Below, one piece after another: positions 53,475 to 61,439 of a stretch of DNA of 64,000 nucleotides (positions are counted from its first letter, which is position 1; the number at the start of each line of letters is the position of its first letter). This stretch comes from CAXBBB01 sp963793245 (GTDB lineage: Bacteria; Bacteroidota; Rhodothermia; Rhodothermales; BA12), in the NCBI GenBank assembly GCA_963793245.1, contig CAWBZG010000002.1, positions 930,001 to 994,000 of the forward strand. Direction: 5' to 3'. The position numbers were made by a program, and so were the translations under genes. The notes under the pieces are model-generated. The model was not told the DNA's origin, did no database searches, and saw only the letters and a list, made by a program, of their open reading frames with translations.

Positions 53475-54734
53475 GTGACCCAGTCACTCCTTAGCAGCCG
53501 CGTCGTCGAGCGGTCGCCGCATTTCTTCGGCTGGAACGTCACGTTCGCCGCAGCACTGGTGATGGGCGCGACGATTCCTGGACAGACGGCGGGCGTGTCG
53601 CTGTTCATCGACTCGTTTATCCAGGACCTTGGAGTTTCGCGCTCGGTCGTTGGATTGGTGTACGGAGGCGCGACGGTTGCCGCCGCCCTGGTCTTGCCGC
53701 TGACCGGACGCGCCCTCGACCGCTGGGGACCGCGCCGTGGAGCGCTCGTAGCTGCCGTCTTGCTGGGCCTGTCGTGCGCGATCATGGGGCAGGCGAGCGG
53801 CATCGTCACGTTGGCATTGGGGTTTTTCTTGCTGCGGGCGTTGGGACAGGGCGCGTTGGCGCTTTCGGCAATCCACGTCGTCAACCTGTGGTTCGTGCGC
53901 AGGCGTGGGCTGGCCATCGGACTGATGGGCGCGGGCATGTCGCTCGCCGTGGCATTGGTACCACCGCTGATGCAGTGGGGAATCGACGGCGTCGGATGGC
54001 GGATGACGTATGCGTGGATCGGCGTGGGCGTGGCGGTGCTGGTGATTCCGATTGCGGGACTGTTCTTCCGCCACCGTCCCGAGCGCTACGGACTCGTGCC
54101 GGATGGTGCAGGAGTAGCCGATCACATCGAGGTCGAACCGTCGTCGACCTTGGCTGAGGCGCGGCGTACGCCTGCGTTCTGGACGCTCGTCGGAAGCATT
54201 GCCCTTCTCAACTGCCTGGGGACGGCCTACCTGTTCCACCACGTCGACTTGATGTCGAGCGGAGGCGTTTCGGGCGAGGGCGCTGCGGTCATGTTCACCA
54301 CTTTTGGAATCGCCAACTGGATCGCCAACGTGACGTCGGGCGCAGCCGTCGACCGATTGGGGCCGAGGCGGGTATTGGTGTCGGGATTGCTGCTGTTTGT
54401 CGGCGTGACAGTGGGACTGCCGATGGTCTCTTCTGTCGCCGCTGTTGCGGTCTACGGCGCGTTGTTCGGCATCGTGCAGGGCATCCAGAGTAACGTCGGG
54501 GGCAGCGCGTTTGCCCACTACTTCGGGCGCGATCACATCGGCGCGATCAAAGGCTTCTCGCAGACCCTCTTCGTTGCCGCGACCGCCGTAGGCCCTCCGC
54601 TGTTGCCGCTCGTTTCGGATGGGCTGGGCGGATACGCATCGGCGCTGTGGTTGCTGTCCGTCGCTCCGCTTGGGGCGGCACTGGCGGTGTGGGCGCTCTT
54701 GCCGCGCGAAGCGGTGAAAGGGGGTTCGGAATAG
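53475..54734 (+). CDS. MFS transporter (OFA/monocarboxylate type)
   Basis: A 419-residue inner-membrane transporter with 12 predicted helices. FFGWNVTFAAALVMGA is the OFA/MCT-type helix 1; SLFIDSFIQDLGVSRSVVGLVYGGATV (helix 1-2 region, in part), and GRALDRWGPRRGAL after helix 2 (MFS D-R-x-G-x-R loop) follow. The second half repeats as AAVDRLGPRRVLVSGL. The GTG at 53475 fits the N-terminal charged segment. Substrate unknown; likely a monocarboxylate or oxalate-like anion. Confidence 0.87.
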   Translation: MTQSLLSSRVVERSPHFFGWNVTFAAALVMGATIPGQTAGVSLFIDSFIQDLGVSRSVVGLVYGGATVAAALVLPLTGRALDRWGPRRGALVAAVLLGLSCAIMGQASGIVTLALGFFLLRALGQGALALSAIHVVNLWFVRRRGLAIGLMGAGMSLAVALVPPLMQWGIDGVGWRMTYAWIGVGVAVLVIPIAGLFFRHRPERYGLVPDGAGVADHIEVEPSSTLAEARRTPAFWTLVGSIALLNCLGTAYLFHHVDLMSSGGVSGEGAAVMFTTFGIANWIANVTSGAAVDRLGPRRVLVSGLLLFVGVTVGLPMVSSVAAVAVYGALFGIVQGIQSNVGGSAFAHYFGRDHIGAIKGFSQTLFVAATAVGPPLLPLVSDGLGGYASALWLLSVAPLGAALAVWALLPREAVKGGSE

Positions 54735-54895
54735 GGAGGGGGCTGAGGTCGACATCTGCTGTCGATGGGTGAGCCGGTTGTGAAGCGGGGGCAACGGCGT
54801 CTATCTTTGCAGATCGTTCGTCTGACGCGTCGACGGGGCCTCGCGCTCTGGCTTGAGCGTCTCATGTTACTCTTCCCGACTCCCGACCCGTCCGC

Positions 54896-56716
54896 ATGGA
54901 TCTGTTCAGCTCCGTCATTGACCACGTCAACGACATTCTCAAATGGCCGCTCATCATCGGGCTGCTCGGAACAGGCCTCTTTCTGACGCTTCGGCTGGGC
55001 TTCGTCCAGTTTCGTCGGTTCGCGCACGGCGTCGCCGTCACGACGGGCAAATACGACGACCCCGACGAACCGGGCGACGTGTCGCACTTCCAGGCGCTGA
55101 CGACGGCGCTCTCGGCCACTGTCGGCGTCGGCAACATCGCAGGCGTCGCGATGGCCGTCCACTTGGGCGGGCCGGGCGCTGTCTTCTGGATGTGGGTGAC
55201 GGCCCTGCTCGGCATGGCGACCAAATACTCGGAAGTCACGCTGGCGCAGCAGTACCGCGAAGTCGTCAAGCCCGACCTGGACGCCAAGGCGTGGGAGGGG
55301 AGCGTCTCGGGCGGTCCGATGTATTACATCGAACGCGGACTGACGGATCGATTCGGCGTCGGACTCAAGGGCGTTTTCAAGGGCGTCGCCATCTTTTTCG
55401 CCGCCGCGCTCATGTTGACCTCGTTCATGACGGGCAACGCGGTCCAGGCCAACACGATCGCCACGCAGGTAGCCGACACGTTCGGCATCGCGCCGTGGAT
55501 GACCGGCCTGACGACGGCTATCGTTGTCGGCATCGTGATCTTGGGCGGCATCGCGCGCATCGGCAAGGTGACGAGCATTGTGGCTCCGATCATGGCGGCG
55601 GTTTACGTTTCGGGCGCCCTCGTGATCTTGGGTCTCAACATCGAAGCCGTTCCGTCGTCGTTCGCACTCATCTTCACCGAAGCGTTCAACCCAACGAGTG
55701 GCATCGCTGGAACGGGCGCTGGTCTCTTCCTGCTCACGCTCACCTACGGCGTGCAGCGCGGCCTCTTCTCCAACGAAGCCGGACAGGGAAGCGCGCCCAT
55801 CGCGCACTCGGCGGCCAAAACAGACGAACCCGTCAGCGAAGGCGTCGTGGCACTCTTGGAGCCGTTCATCGACACGATCGTCATCTGTACGATCACCGCT
55901 CTGGTCATCATCTCGACGGGCGTGTTCAGCGAGCAGGTCGACACGACCTTCCGGTTGAGCGACAACAACGTCAGCTACCTCGTTCAGGACGAAAGCGGCA
56001 CGTTTGCTCGCGAATCGTCGGACGGCACATTCGTCGGGGCAGATCGGCCCGAATCCATCCAGTACGTCGACGGTCGCCCCGTCGGGGATGTTGGATTGGG
56101 CTATCTGACCATCGGCGTCGATCAGCCGCTCTATGTCGACGAGGCGCAGCAGACGCCGTTTACGGGCACGCTCTTTCCACGTACGAACGAGGCCGAAGCA
56201 GCCGACGGCACGCGCACCGACGTGCTCTACGGCGCCGGATACCGCAACTCCGCTCCGCTGACGACGCTGGCGTTCGAGAAAGGGCTAGACCCGATCGGGC
56301 TGGGTTGGCTGGGCCGCTATATCGTGCTGATCTCGGTCGTGCTCTTCGCCGTGTCGACGTCGATTTCGTGGAGTTACTACGGCGACCGCTGCGCCAACTA
56401 CATCTTTGGCGCCGGAGCCATCCTACCGTTCAAGTTCGTGTTCGTCGTGATGCACTTCGTCGGCGCAACGCTGGCCGTGACGACGATATGGGACCTGGGC
56501 GATGTGGCGCTTTCGCTCGTAACCTTGCCCAACGTGCTCGCGCTTCTGGCACTCTCCGGTGTGCTCGCCACGCTGACGAAAAGCTATTTCGAGCGCCGTC
56601 CATGGGAAGAAAACGAGGTGGTCGCCACGCGCGTCAAGGGTGAGAAGAAGGCGCAGCGGGATCTGAAAAAAGGCGGACCCAAAGGACCCGGCGCCGGCAA
56701 CCCGCCGCGCGTCTAA
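54896..56716 (+). CDS. Sodium:alanine symporter family (AGCS) protein with soluble insert
   Basis: A 606-residue Na+-coupled amino-acid symporter. HFQALTTALSATVGVGNIAGVA (about 60-82), GMATKYSEVTLAQQYRE, GGPMYYIERGL and the signature LFSNEAGQGSAPIAHSAAK (about 285) are diagnostic. Ordinary AGCS proteins have about 450-500 residues. The extra length is a roughly 110-residue soluble segment between the STGVFSEQ helix end (about 345) and LDPIGLGWLGRYIV (about 460), with beta-like repeats. The tail is basic. Next gene starts four bases later. Confidence 0.93.
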   Translation: MDLFSSVIDHVNDILKWPLIIGLLGTGLFLTLRLGFVQFRRFAHGVAVTTGKYDDPDEPGDVSHFQALTTALSATVGVGNIAGVAMAVHLGGPGAVFWMWVTALLGMATKYSEVTLAQQYREVVKPDLDAKAWEGSVSGGPMYYIERGLTDRFGVGLKGVFKGVAIFFAAALMLTSFMTGNAVQANTIATQVADTFGIAPWMTGLTTAIVVGIVILGGIARIGKVTSIVAPIMAAVYVSGALVILGLNIEAVPSSFALIFTEAFNPTSGIAGTGAGLFLLTLTYGVQRGLFSNEAGQGSAPIAHSAAKTDEPVSEGVVALLEPFIDTIVICTITALVIISTGVFSEQVDTTFRLSDNNVSYLVQDESGTFARESSDGTFVGADRPESIQYVDGRPVGDVGLGYLTIGVDQPLYVDEAQQTPFTGTLFPRTNEAEAADGTRTDVLYGAGYRNSAPLTTLAFEKGLDPIGLGWLGRYIVLISVVLFAVSTSISWSYYGDRCANYIFGAGAILPFKFVFVVMHFVGATLAVTTIWDLGDVALSLVTLPNVLALLALSGVLATLTKSYFERRPWEENEVVATRVKGEKKAQRDLKKGGPKGPGAGNPPRV

Positions 56717-56720
56717 GCCG

Positions 56721-57365
56721 ATGGCCGATCCCGACCTTCCCCGATCGCTCGACGTCGTCGACCACGCTCTGCTTAGGCGTGAGATGACGATCCTGCGCGA
56801 CGTGACGACCGATCACGGTACGTTTCGCGCCTCGCTCATCCGCGCGTCGTCGTTGCTGGCCGCTCACGCCCTGCGCGACGTGCCGATGCGCGAGGTCGAG
56901 GTCGAGACGCCGCTCGAACCGACGGTCGGCCATGCGTTCGAGCGTGAGGTGGTGTTGGTGCCGGTCTTGCGTGCCGGGTTGGGGCTAATGGACGGCTTCT
57001 TGTCGCTTCTGCCCGATGCGCGAGTGGGTCACGTTGGCGTTCAGCGCGATCACGACTCGCACCTGCCGCGCGGCTACTACGAGCGCCTTCCGCCCGGCGT
57101 CCCAGATGCCGCCACGTTCGTGCTCGATCCGATGCTGGCGACGGGGGGGAGCGCTATCGCCGCGCTGACGCGACTGCGTGAGTTGGGCGCGCGTCACCTG
57201 TCGTTCGTCTGCCTCGTCGCCGCGCCTGAAGGCGTTCGCGCCCTCGCCGCTGCTCATCCCGATGTGCCCATCGTCACCGCTGCTCTCGACCGGGAGTTGG
57301 ACGCCAGTGCCTACATCCGTCCCGGCTTGGGCGATGCCGGTGATCGACTCTATGGCACGCGCTAA
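56721..57365 (+). CDS. upp: Uracil phosphoribosyltransferase
   Basis: A 214-residue enzyme that makes UMP from uracil and PRPP. VDHALLRREMTILRDVTTDHGTFR (N-terminal family motif, in part), VLVPVLRAGLGLMDGFLSLLPDARVGHVGVQRD (split: VLVPVLRAGLGLMDGF), FVLDPMLATGGSAIAAL (PRPP motif, about 131) and the C-terminal GLGDAGDRLYGT, which binds uracil. Full length. Sits between the AGCS and NhaC genes with only 4 and 42 bases separating them. Confidence 0.96.
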   Translation: MADPDLPRSLDVVDHALLRREMTILRDVTTDHGTFRASLIRASSLLAAHALRDVPMREVEVETPLEPTVGHAFEREVVLVPVLRAGLGLMDGFLSLLPDARVGHVGVQRDHDSHLPRGYYERLPPGVPDAATFVLDPMLATGGSAIAALTRLRELGARHLSFVCLVAAPEGVRALAAAHPDVPIVTAALDRELDASAYIRPGLGDAGDRLYGTR

Positions 57366-57407
57366 GGCCTTTTGAAGCCGCCCACTTTTCCTCGTTACCC
57401 TTCACCG

Positions 57408-59357
57408 ATGCGCGTTGCGCTGCTGCTTTTCCTGCTGATCCTGACGCCTGCCGCCTATGCGCAGGACGCCGCAACCGTCGCGCCCGTCCAGGCCGAAGTC
57501 GCGCAGGCAGAGCAGGTTCGGATCGTCGTGCCGCCCCTGGTTCTCAAGGGGGGAGATGTGTCGGTCGATGTGCACGGACTACCGATGCATCCGGGGGGAA
57601 CAGCGCGCTTGGGCGATCAAGAAGTGCGGCTGGTGTATGACGCCGACGGCGACGTTCACCGTGCCAAACTCCGCGCCGACGAGACAGGCGACGTGGTTGT
57701 CGTATCCAACGGGCAGACGATTGGGCAGACGCGCACCCGTGCCATTCCGGGCTGGTGGTCGATTTTGCCGCCGATCATCGCCATTGGTGTTGCCCTGCTG
57801 TTCAAGCGCGTGATTCCGGCGCTGTTTTTGGGCATCTGGGTCGGCGCGTGGATCGTGCACGGGACGCTGTTCGCTGGCTTCTTTTGGGGCATGCTCGACG
57901 CGTTCCAGATCTTCATCCTCAACGCCCTGGCTGACCCGGATCACGCCTCAATCGTGCTGTTCTCGCTCATGATCGGTGGCATGGTCGGCATCATCAGTCG
58001 CAACGGCGGTACGTTCGGCATCGTCCACCACTTGGTCAAGTTCGCGTCGACGAGCCGGAAGGGGCAGGTGGCCACGTCGATGCTGGGCATGGTGATCTTT
58101 TTTGACGACTACGCCAACACGCTCGTCGTCGGCAACACGATGCGGCCCGTGACGGATCGGCTGCGCATATCGCGCGAGAAGCTCGCCTATCTGGTCGACT
58201 CGACGGCTGCGCCCATCGCCTGCCTCGCGCTGGTGACGACGTGGATCGGCTACGAAGTCGGCCTGATCGGAACGGCTACCGATAAGATTCCCGGACTCAA
58301 CGAGGGAGCGTACAGCATCTTCCTCAACTCGATTCCCTACAGCTTTTACCCCATTTTCAGCATCGCGTTTTTGCTGTTTATCGCAGGAAGCGGTCGCGAT
58401 TTTGGGCCGATGCGTAAGGCAGAGATGCGCGCGCGTGAAACGGGCGCTGTCTTGGGGCCGGACGCCATCGTCGATGCCTCGGCGGACAGCGACGAACTGA
58501 TGCCTATCGAGGGCAAGCCGCAACGCGCATTCAATGCCTTGATCCCAGTAGCTGTCTTGGTGTTCGGCGTGTTGGGCGGACTCTATTACACCGGCGTTCA
58601 AGCGCTCGGACCGGCGGGCGGAGGGCTGCGCGAGATCATCGGTGAGGCCGATAGCTACCGAGCCTTGATGTGGGCGTCGCTGGCGAGCGTGCTCGTCGCT
58701 GCCGTCCTCTCGATGGGGCAGCGGATCCTGACCATCGATCAGACCATCGACGCGTGGTACAGCGGCATGAAGTCGATGCTGTTGGCGATGATCATCCTCG
58801 TGATGGCGTGGGCACTCTCGTCCGTCACCGAAGCATTGGGGACGGCGCAGTTTCTCACGTCGGCGCTTTCGGGCGCGCTCGTTCCCGGAATCGTGCCGAC
58901 GCTCGTCTTCTTACTTGCCGCCGCTACCGCGTTTTCGACCGGTACGAGTTGGGGTACGATGGGTATCCTGATGCCGATCGTCGTCCCGCTCGCTTGGGGC
59001 GTCCTCGCTGCCGATGGGTTGCACACCGACGTCGAATACATGCACATCGTCTACTCGACCGTATCTGCCGTTCTTGCCGGAGCCGTCTGGGGCGATCACT
59101 GCTCGCCGATCTCGGACACCACGATTCTCTCGTCGATGGCATCGGGATGTGATCACATCGCCCACGTGCGCACGCAACTTCCCTACGCTCTTACAGTCGG
59201 CGCCGTCTCGATCCTGATCGGCACGCTGCCGACGGGCTTTAACGCGCCGTGGTGGATCTCGATGCCCGTCGGAATCGTGATCCTGTTCCTCGTCTCGCGG
59301 TACGTCGCCCAGCCCGTTCCGATCTTTGAGGAAGACGCCAGCGTTCCGGCGGTATGA
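57408..59357 (+). CDS. NhaC-type Na+/H+ antiporter with N-terminal periplasmic domain
   Basis: A 649-residue antiporter. An N-terminal signal peptide (1-20, ending AYAQ) and a beta-rich soluble domain (VRIVVPPLVLKGGDVSVDVHG, about 35-110) precede about 12 membrane helices of the NhaC/IT family: GWWSILPPIIAIGVALLFKRVIPALFLGIW, IFFDDYANTLVVGNTMRPVTDR (split), TAAPIACLALVTTWIGYE, AAATAFSTGTSWGTMGILMP and WGDHCSPISDTTILSSMASGCDHIAHV (split: HCSPISDTTILSS, about 565), the NhaC sodium-binding signature. ATG 57408 is required for the signal peptide. Its stop overlaps the HD gene start (ATGA). Confidence 0.92.
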   Translation: MRVALLLFLLILTPAAYAQDAATVAPVQAEVAQAEQVRIVVPPLVLKGGDVSVDVHGLPMHPGGTARLGDQEVRLVYDADGDVHRAKLRADETGDVVVVSNGQTIGQTRTRAIPGWWSILPPIIAIGVALLFKRVIPALFLGIWVGAWIVHGTLFAGFFWGMLDAFQIFILNALADPDHASIVLFSLMIGGMVGIISRNGGTFGIVHHLVKFASTSRKGQVATSMLGMVIFFDDYANTLVVGNTMRPVTDRLRISREKLAYLVDSTAAPIACLALVTTWIGYEVGLIGTATDKIPGLNEGAYSIFLNSIPYSFYPIFSIAFLLFIAGSGRDFGPMRKAEMRARETGAVLGPDAIVDASADSDELMPIEGKPQRAFNALIPVAVLVFGVLGGLYYTGVQALGPAGGGLREIIGEADSYRALMWASLASVLVAAVLSMGQRILTIDQTIDAWYSGMKSMLLAMIILVMAWALSSVTEALGTAQFLTSALSGALVPGIVPTLVFLLAAATAFSTGTSWGTMGILMPIVVPLAWGVLAADGLHTDVEYMHIVYSTVSAVLAGAVWGDHCSPISDTTILSSMASGCDHIAHVRTQLPYALTVGAVSILIGTLPTGFNAPWWISMPVGIVILFLVSRYVAQPVPIFEEDASVPAV

Positions 59358-59923
59358 CGCGTGAGGAGGTGGCGGGTCTGCTCGACTTTCTGCGTCGATG
59401 CGAGCGGCTGAAAGACACGCTCCGAAGCGGATACACGTCGGGTGGGCGCCGTGAGAGTGTCGCCGATCACACGTGGCGGTTGTGTCTGATGGCTATGCTG
59501 ATCGCTGAGCGCTTTCCTGACGTCGACGTGTTGCGGTTGCTGCAGATGCTGATCGTCCACGATTTGGGCGAAGTCGTCGGCGGCGACATCCCTGCACCTG
59601 AGCAAACGGGTTCTGCGGGAAAGTCAGTTGATGAGCGTCGGGACTTTAGGTCTTTGCTCGGCACGCTGCCGCCCCGTCAGCGTGCGCACCTGATCCAGTT
59701 GTGGGACGAGTACGACGCCGCCGCTACGCCTACAGCCCGACTCGCCAAAGCGCTTGACAAACTGGAAACCCTGCTTCAGCACACCCAGGGCGACAATCCG
59801 CCGGACTTCGATTACGAGTTCAATCTCACCTATGGCGACAAGTACACAACAGACGATGCGACGATTGCCGCCATCCGAAGCGTGATTGACGAGGAGACGG
59901 CCCGGCGCGCTGCGGGAGGGTAG
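59354..59923 (+). CDS. HD domain phosphohydrolase (5'-deoxynucleotidase YfbR-like)
   Basis: A 189-residue HD-superfamily enzyme. The metal-binding pattern is ESVADHTWRLCLMAMLIAERFP (His, about 38), VDVLRLLQMLIVHDLGEVVGGDIP (H-D, about 73; conserved His and Asp) and ARLAKALDKLETLLQH (final Asp, about 135). The VADH-x-x-R and HDLGEVVGGDIP segments match the YfbR/YGK1 family of deoxynucleoside 5'-monophosphatases. Start ATG 59354 overlaps the preceding stop. With upp it supports a salvage theme in this operon. Confidence 0.9.
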   Translation: MTREEVAGLLDFLRRCERLKDTLRSGYTSGGRRESVADHTWRLCLMAMLIAERFPDVDVLRLLQMLIVHDLGEVVGGDIPAPEQTGSAGKSVDERRDFRSLLGTLPPRQRAHLIQLWDEYDAAATPTARLAKALDKLETLLQHTQGDNPPDFDYEFNLTYGDKYTTDDATIAAIRSVIDEETARRAAGG

Positions 59924-60015
59924 GGGAACGCGTAATCTCGCTGCTACCGATAGTCGAGGTCTTCGCTGCGGCTCGCCTAGCGCGTAGTTTGGCATCAGCA
60001 CAAGCCCCACCTGCC

Positions 60016-60609
60016 ATGATTCGCCGTCTCGTTCTCGCCTCCGCTTGCCTGCTCATGCTGAGCAGTTGCGCCCAACTCAACCAGTTTCAGGCGCTTCGAA
60101 ACGTCGATTTCGCCATCGACGGCGTGCAGCAGGCCAATCTCGCAGGCGTCAACCTGAGTAACATCCAGACGTCGAGTGACGTGCGCCCGATGGATCTGCT
60201 TCGGCTGGGGCAGGCGGCCAGCAGTGGCTCGTTGCCGCTCTCGTTCGATCTGATGCTGGGCGCCGACAACCCGCAGACCAACGGAACGGCCCAGATGCTC
60301 GAACTCGACTGGACACTCTTCCTCCAGGACCGCGAGACGGTATCGGGCGTGTTCAATCGCAGCATCACGCTACCTGCTGGGCAACGCTCGGTTGTGCCGA
60401 TCAGCATCCAACTCGACCTCGTCCCGTTCTTCGGTAACAACGTAGGCGAACTGCTCAACATCGCGACGGCCCTCGCCGGACAGGAAACGCCTGGAGCAAG
60501 CGCGATCCGGCTGGTCGCTACCCCGACGATCCAGACGCCTATCGGCCCGATTCGGTACCCGAACCCAATCACCATCGTCAGCACGTCCGTCGGCGGACCG
60601 GGCCGGTGA
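60016..60609 (+). CDS. LEA type 2-like lipoprotein
   Basis: A 197-residue lipoprotein. Signal sequence and lipobox LSSC (about 18). The mature region reads LRNVDFAIDGVQQANLAGVNL, LMLGADNPQTNGTAQMLELDWTLFLQ (split: DNPQTNGTAQMLELDWTLF), SVVPISIQLDLVPFF, and PIRYPNPITI. The D/N-NP-x-x-x-x followed by an alternating strand is a hallmark of LEA14-like WHy domains. This is a beta-sandwich domain found in several bacterial lipoproteins with unknown function. The stop overlaps the GTG start of cmk. Confidence 0.7.
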   Translation: MIRRLVLASACLLMLSSCAQLNQFQALRNVDFAIDGVQQANLAGVNLSNIQTSSDVRPMDLLRLGQAASSGSLPLSFDLMLGADNPQTNGTAQMLELDWTLFLQDRETVSGVFNRSITLPAGQRSVVPISIQLDLVPFFGNNVGELLNIATALAGQETPGASAIRLVATPTIQTPIGPIRYPNPITIVSTSVGGPGR

Positions 60610-61283
60610 TCGTTGCGATTGATGGACCTGCAGGCTCGGGCAAAAGCTCGACGGCGAAGGCGGCAGCTAGCGCGCTGGGCTTTCTCTATCTCGATACCGG
60701 CGCCATGTATCGGACCGTCGCGCTCTCGCTGATCGACAGCGGGTGGCCCGATCGATCACTGCACGCGTTGCCACAGCCGTTCGACCTCACGCTCGACCAC
60801 GACCGGGAAGGGCTTCTCACGCTCAACCTCAACGGCGTCGACGTTACGGAGCGCATCCGTGAGCCTGCCGTCACGTCGGCGACCAGCAAGATCGCCGCTC
60901 TTCCCTGGGTGCGCGAGGCGTTGCTCGGCAAGCAGCGTGAGATCGCTGCCGGGTGGACGCGCAAGGGCGGAGGCGTCATCCTTGATGGACGTGACATCGG
61001 AACGGTCGTCTTTCCCGACGCCGAGTTGAAGCTGTTTCTAGACGCCGATCTCGACGTGCGAGCCGAACGCCGGTTCGTCGAAGCAGTCGCTCGCGGTCAG
61101 GATGTGACGTTTGATCAGATCCGCGACGACCTAGCCGAGCGCGATCACCGCGATGCCAATCGCGACGTTGCGCCTCTGAAATGCGCGCATGATGCCGTCC
61201 GGGTAGACACGGGTGTGTTATCGATGGAAGATCAGGTGGATTTGGTCGTTCGGCTCGTCGAGCAGAGCAAAGCAGGGGACTAA
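60606..61283 (+). CDS. cmk: Cytidylate kinase
   Basis: A 225-residue (d)CMP kinase. P-loop IVAIDGPAGSGKSSTAKAAA (about 2-21), GFLYLDTGAMYRTVAL (about 25), LLTLNLNGVDVTERIREPAV, GGGVILDGRDIGTVVFPDA (about 121) and the lid DDLAERDHRDANRDVAPLK (R-D pattern, about 177). GTG 60606 overlaps the preceding stop (GTGA) and is the only start that keeps the P-loop at the N-terminus. Followed by rpsA, the common cmk-rpsA pair. Confidence 0.97.
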   Translation: MIVAIDGPAGSGKSSTAKAAASALGFLYLDTGAMYRTVALSLIDSGWPDRSLHALPQPFDLTLDHDREGLLTLNLNGVDVTERIREPAVTSATSKIAALPWVREALLGKQREIAAGWTRKGGGVILDGRDIGTVVFPDAELKLFLDADLDVRAERRFVEAVARGQDVTFDQIRDDLAERDHRDANRDVAPLKCAHDAVRVDTGVLSMEDQVDLVVRLVEQSKAGD

Positions 61284-61439
61284 TCGTCTCCGTTTCCGTA
61301 TGTTGTCCGGCTCTCTGCGGGGACCGCGCACGTGCGCTCGTCTTCTCCTCGCGCCGAGACCTCACACACGCAACACGCGCCCGCGTTACGAGGAAGACGA
61401 CGACGACGGACGCACGAGGCAATGCCTCACCGTATGTAT

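Noticed and set aside
54943..56643. A 566-codon open frame in a second frame of the AGCS gene
   Set aside because: Arg-rich shadow sequence; the AGCS frame has clear family motifs over its whole length.
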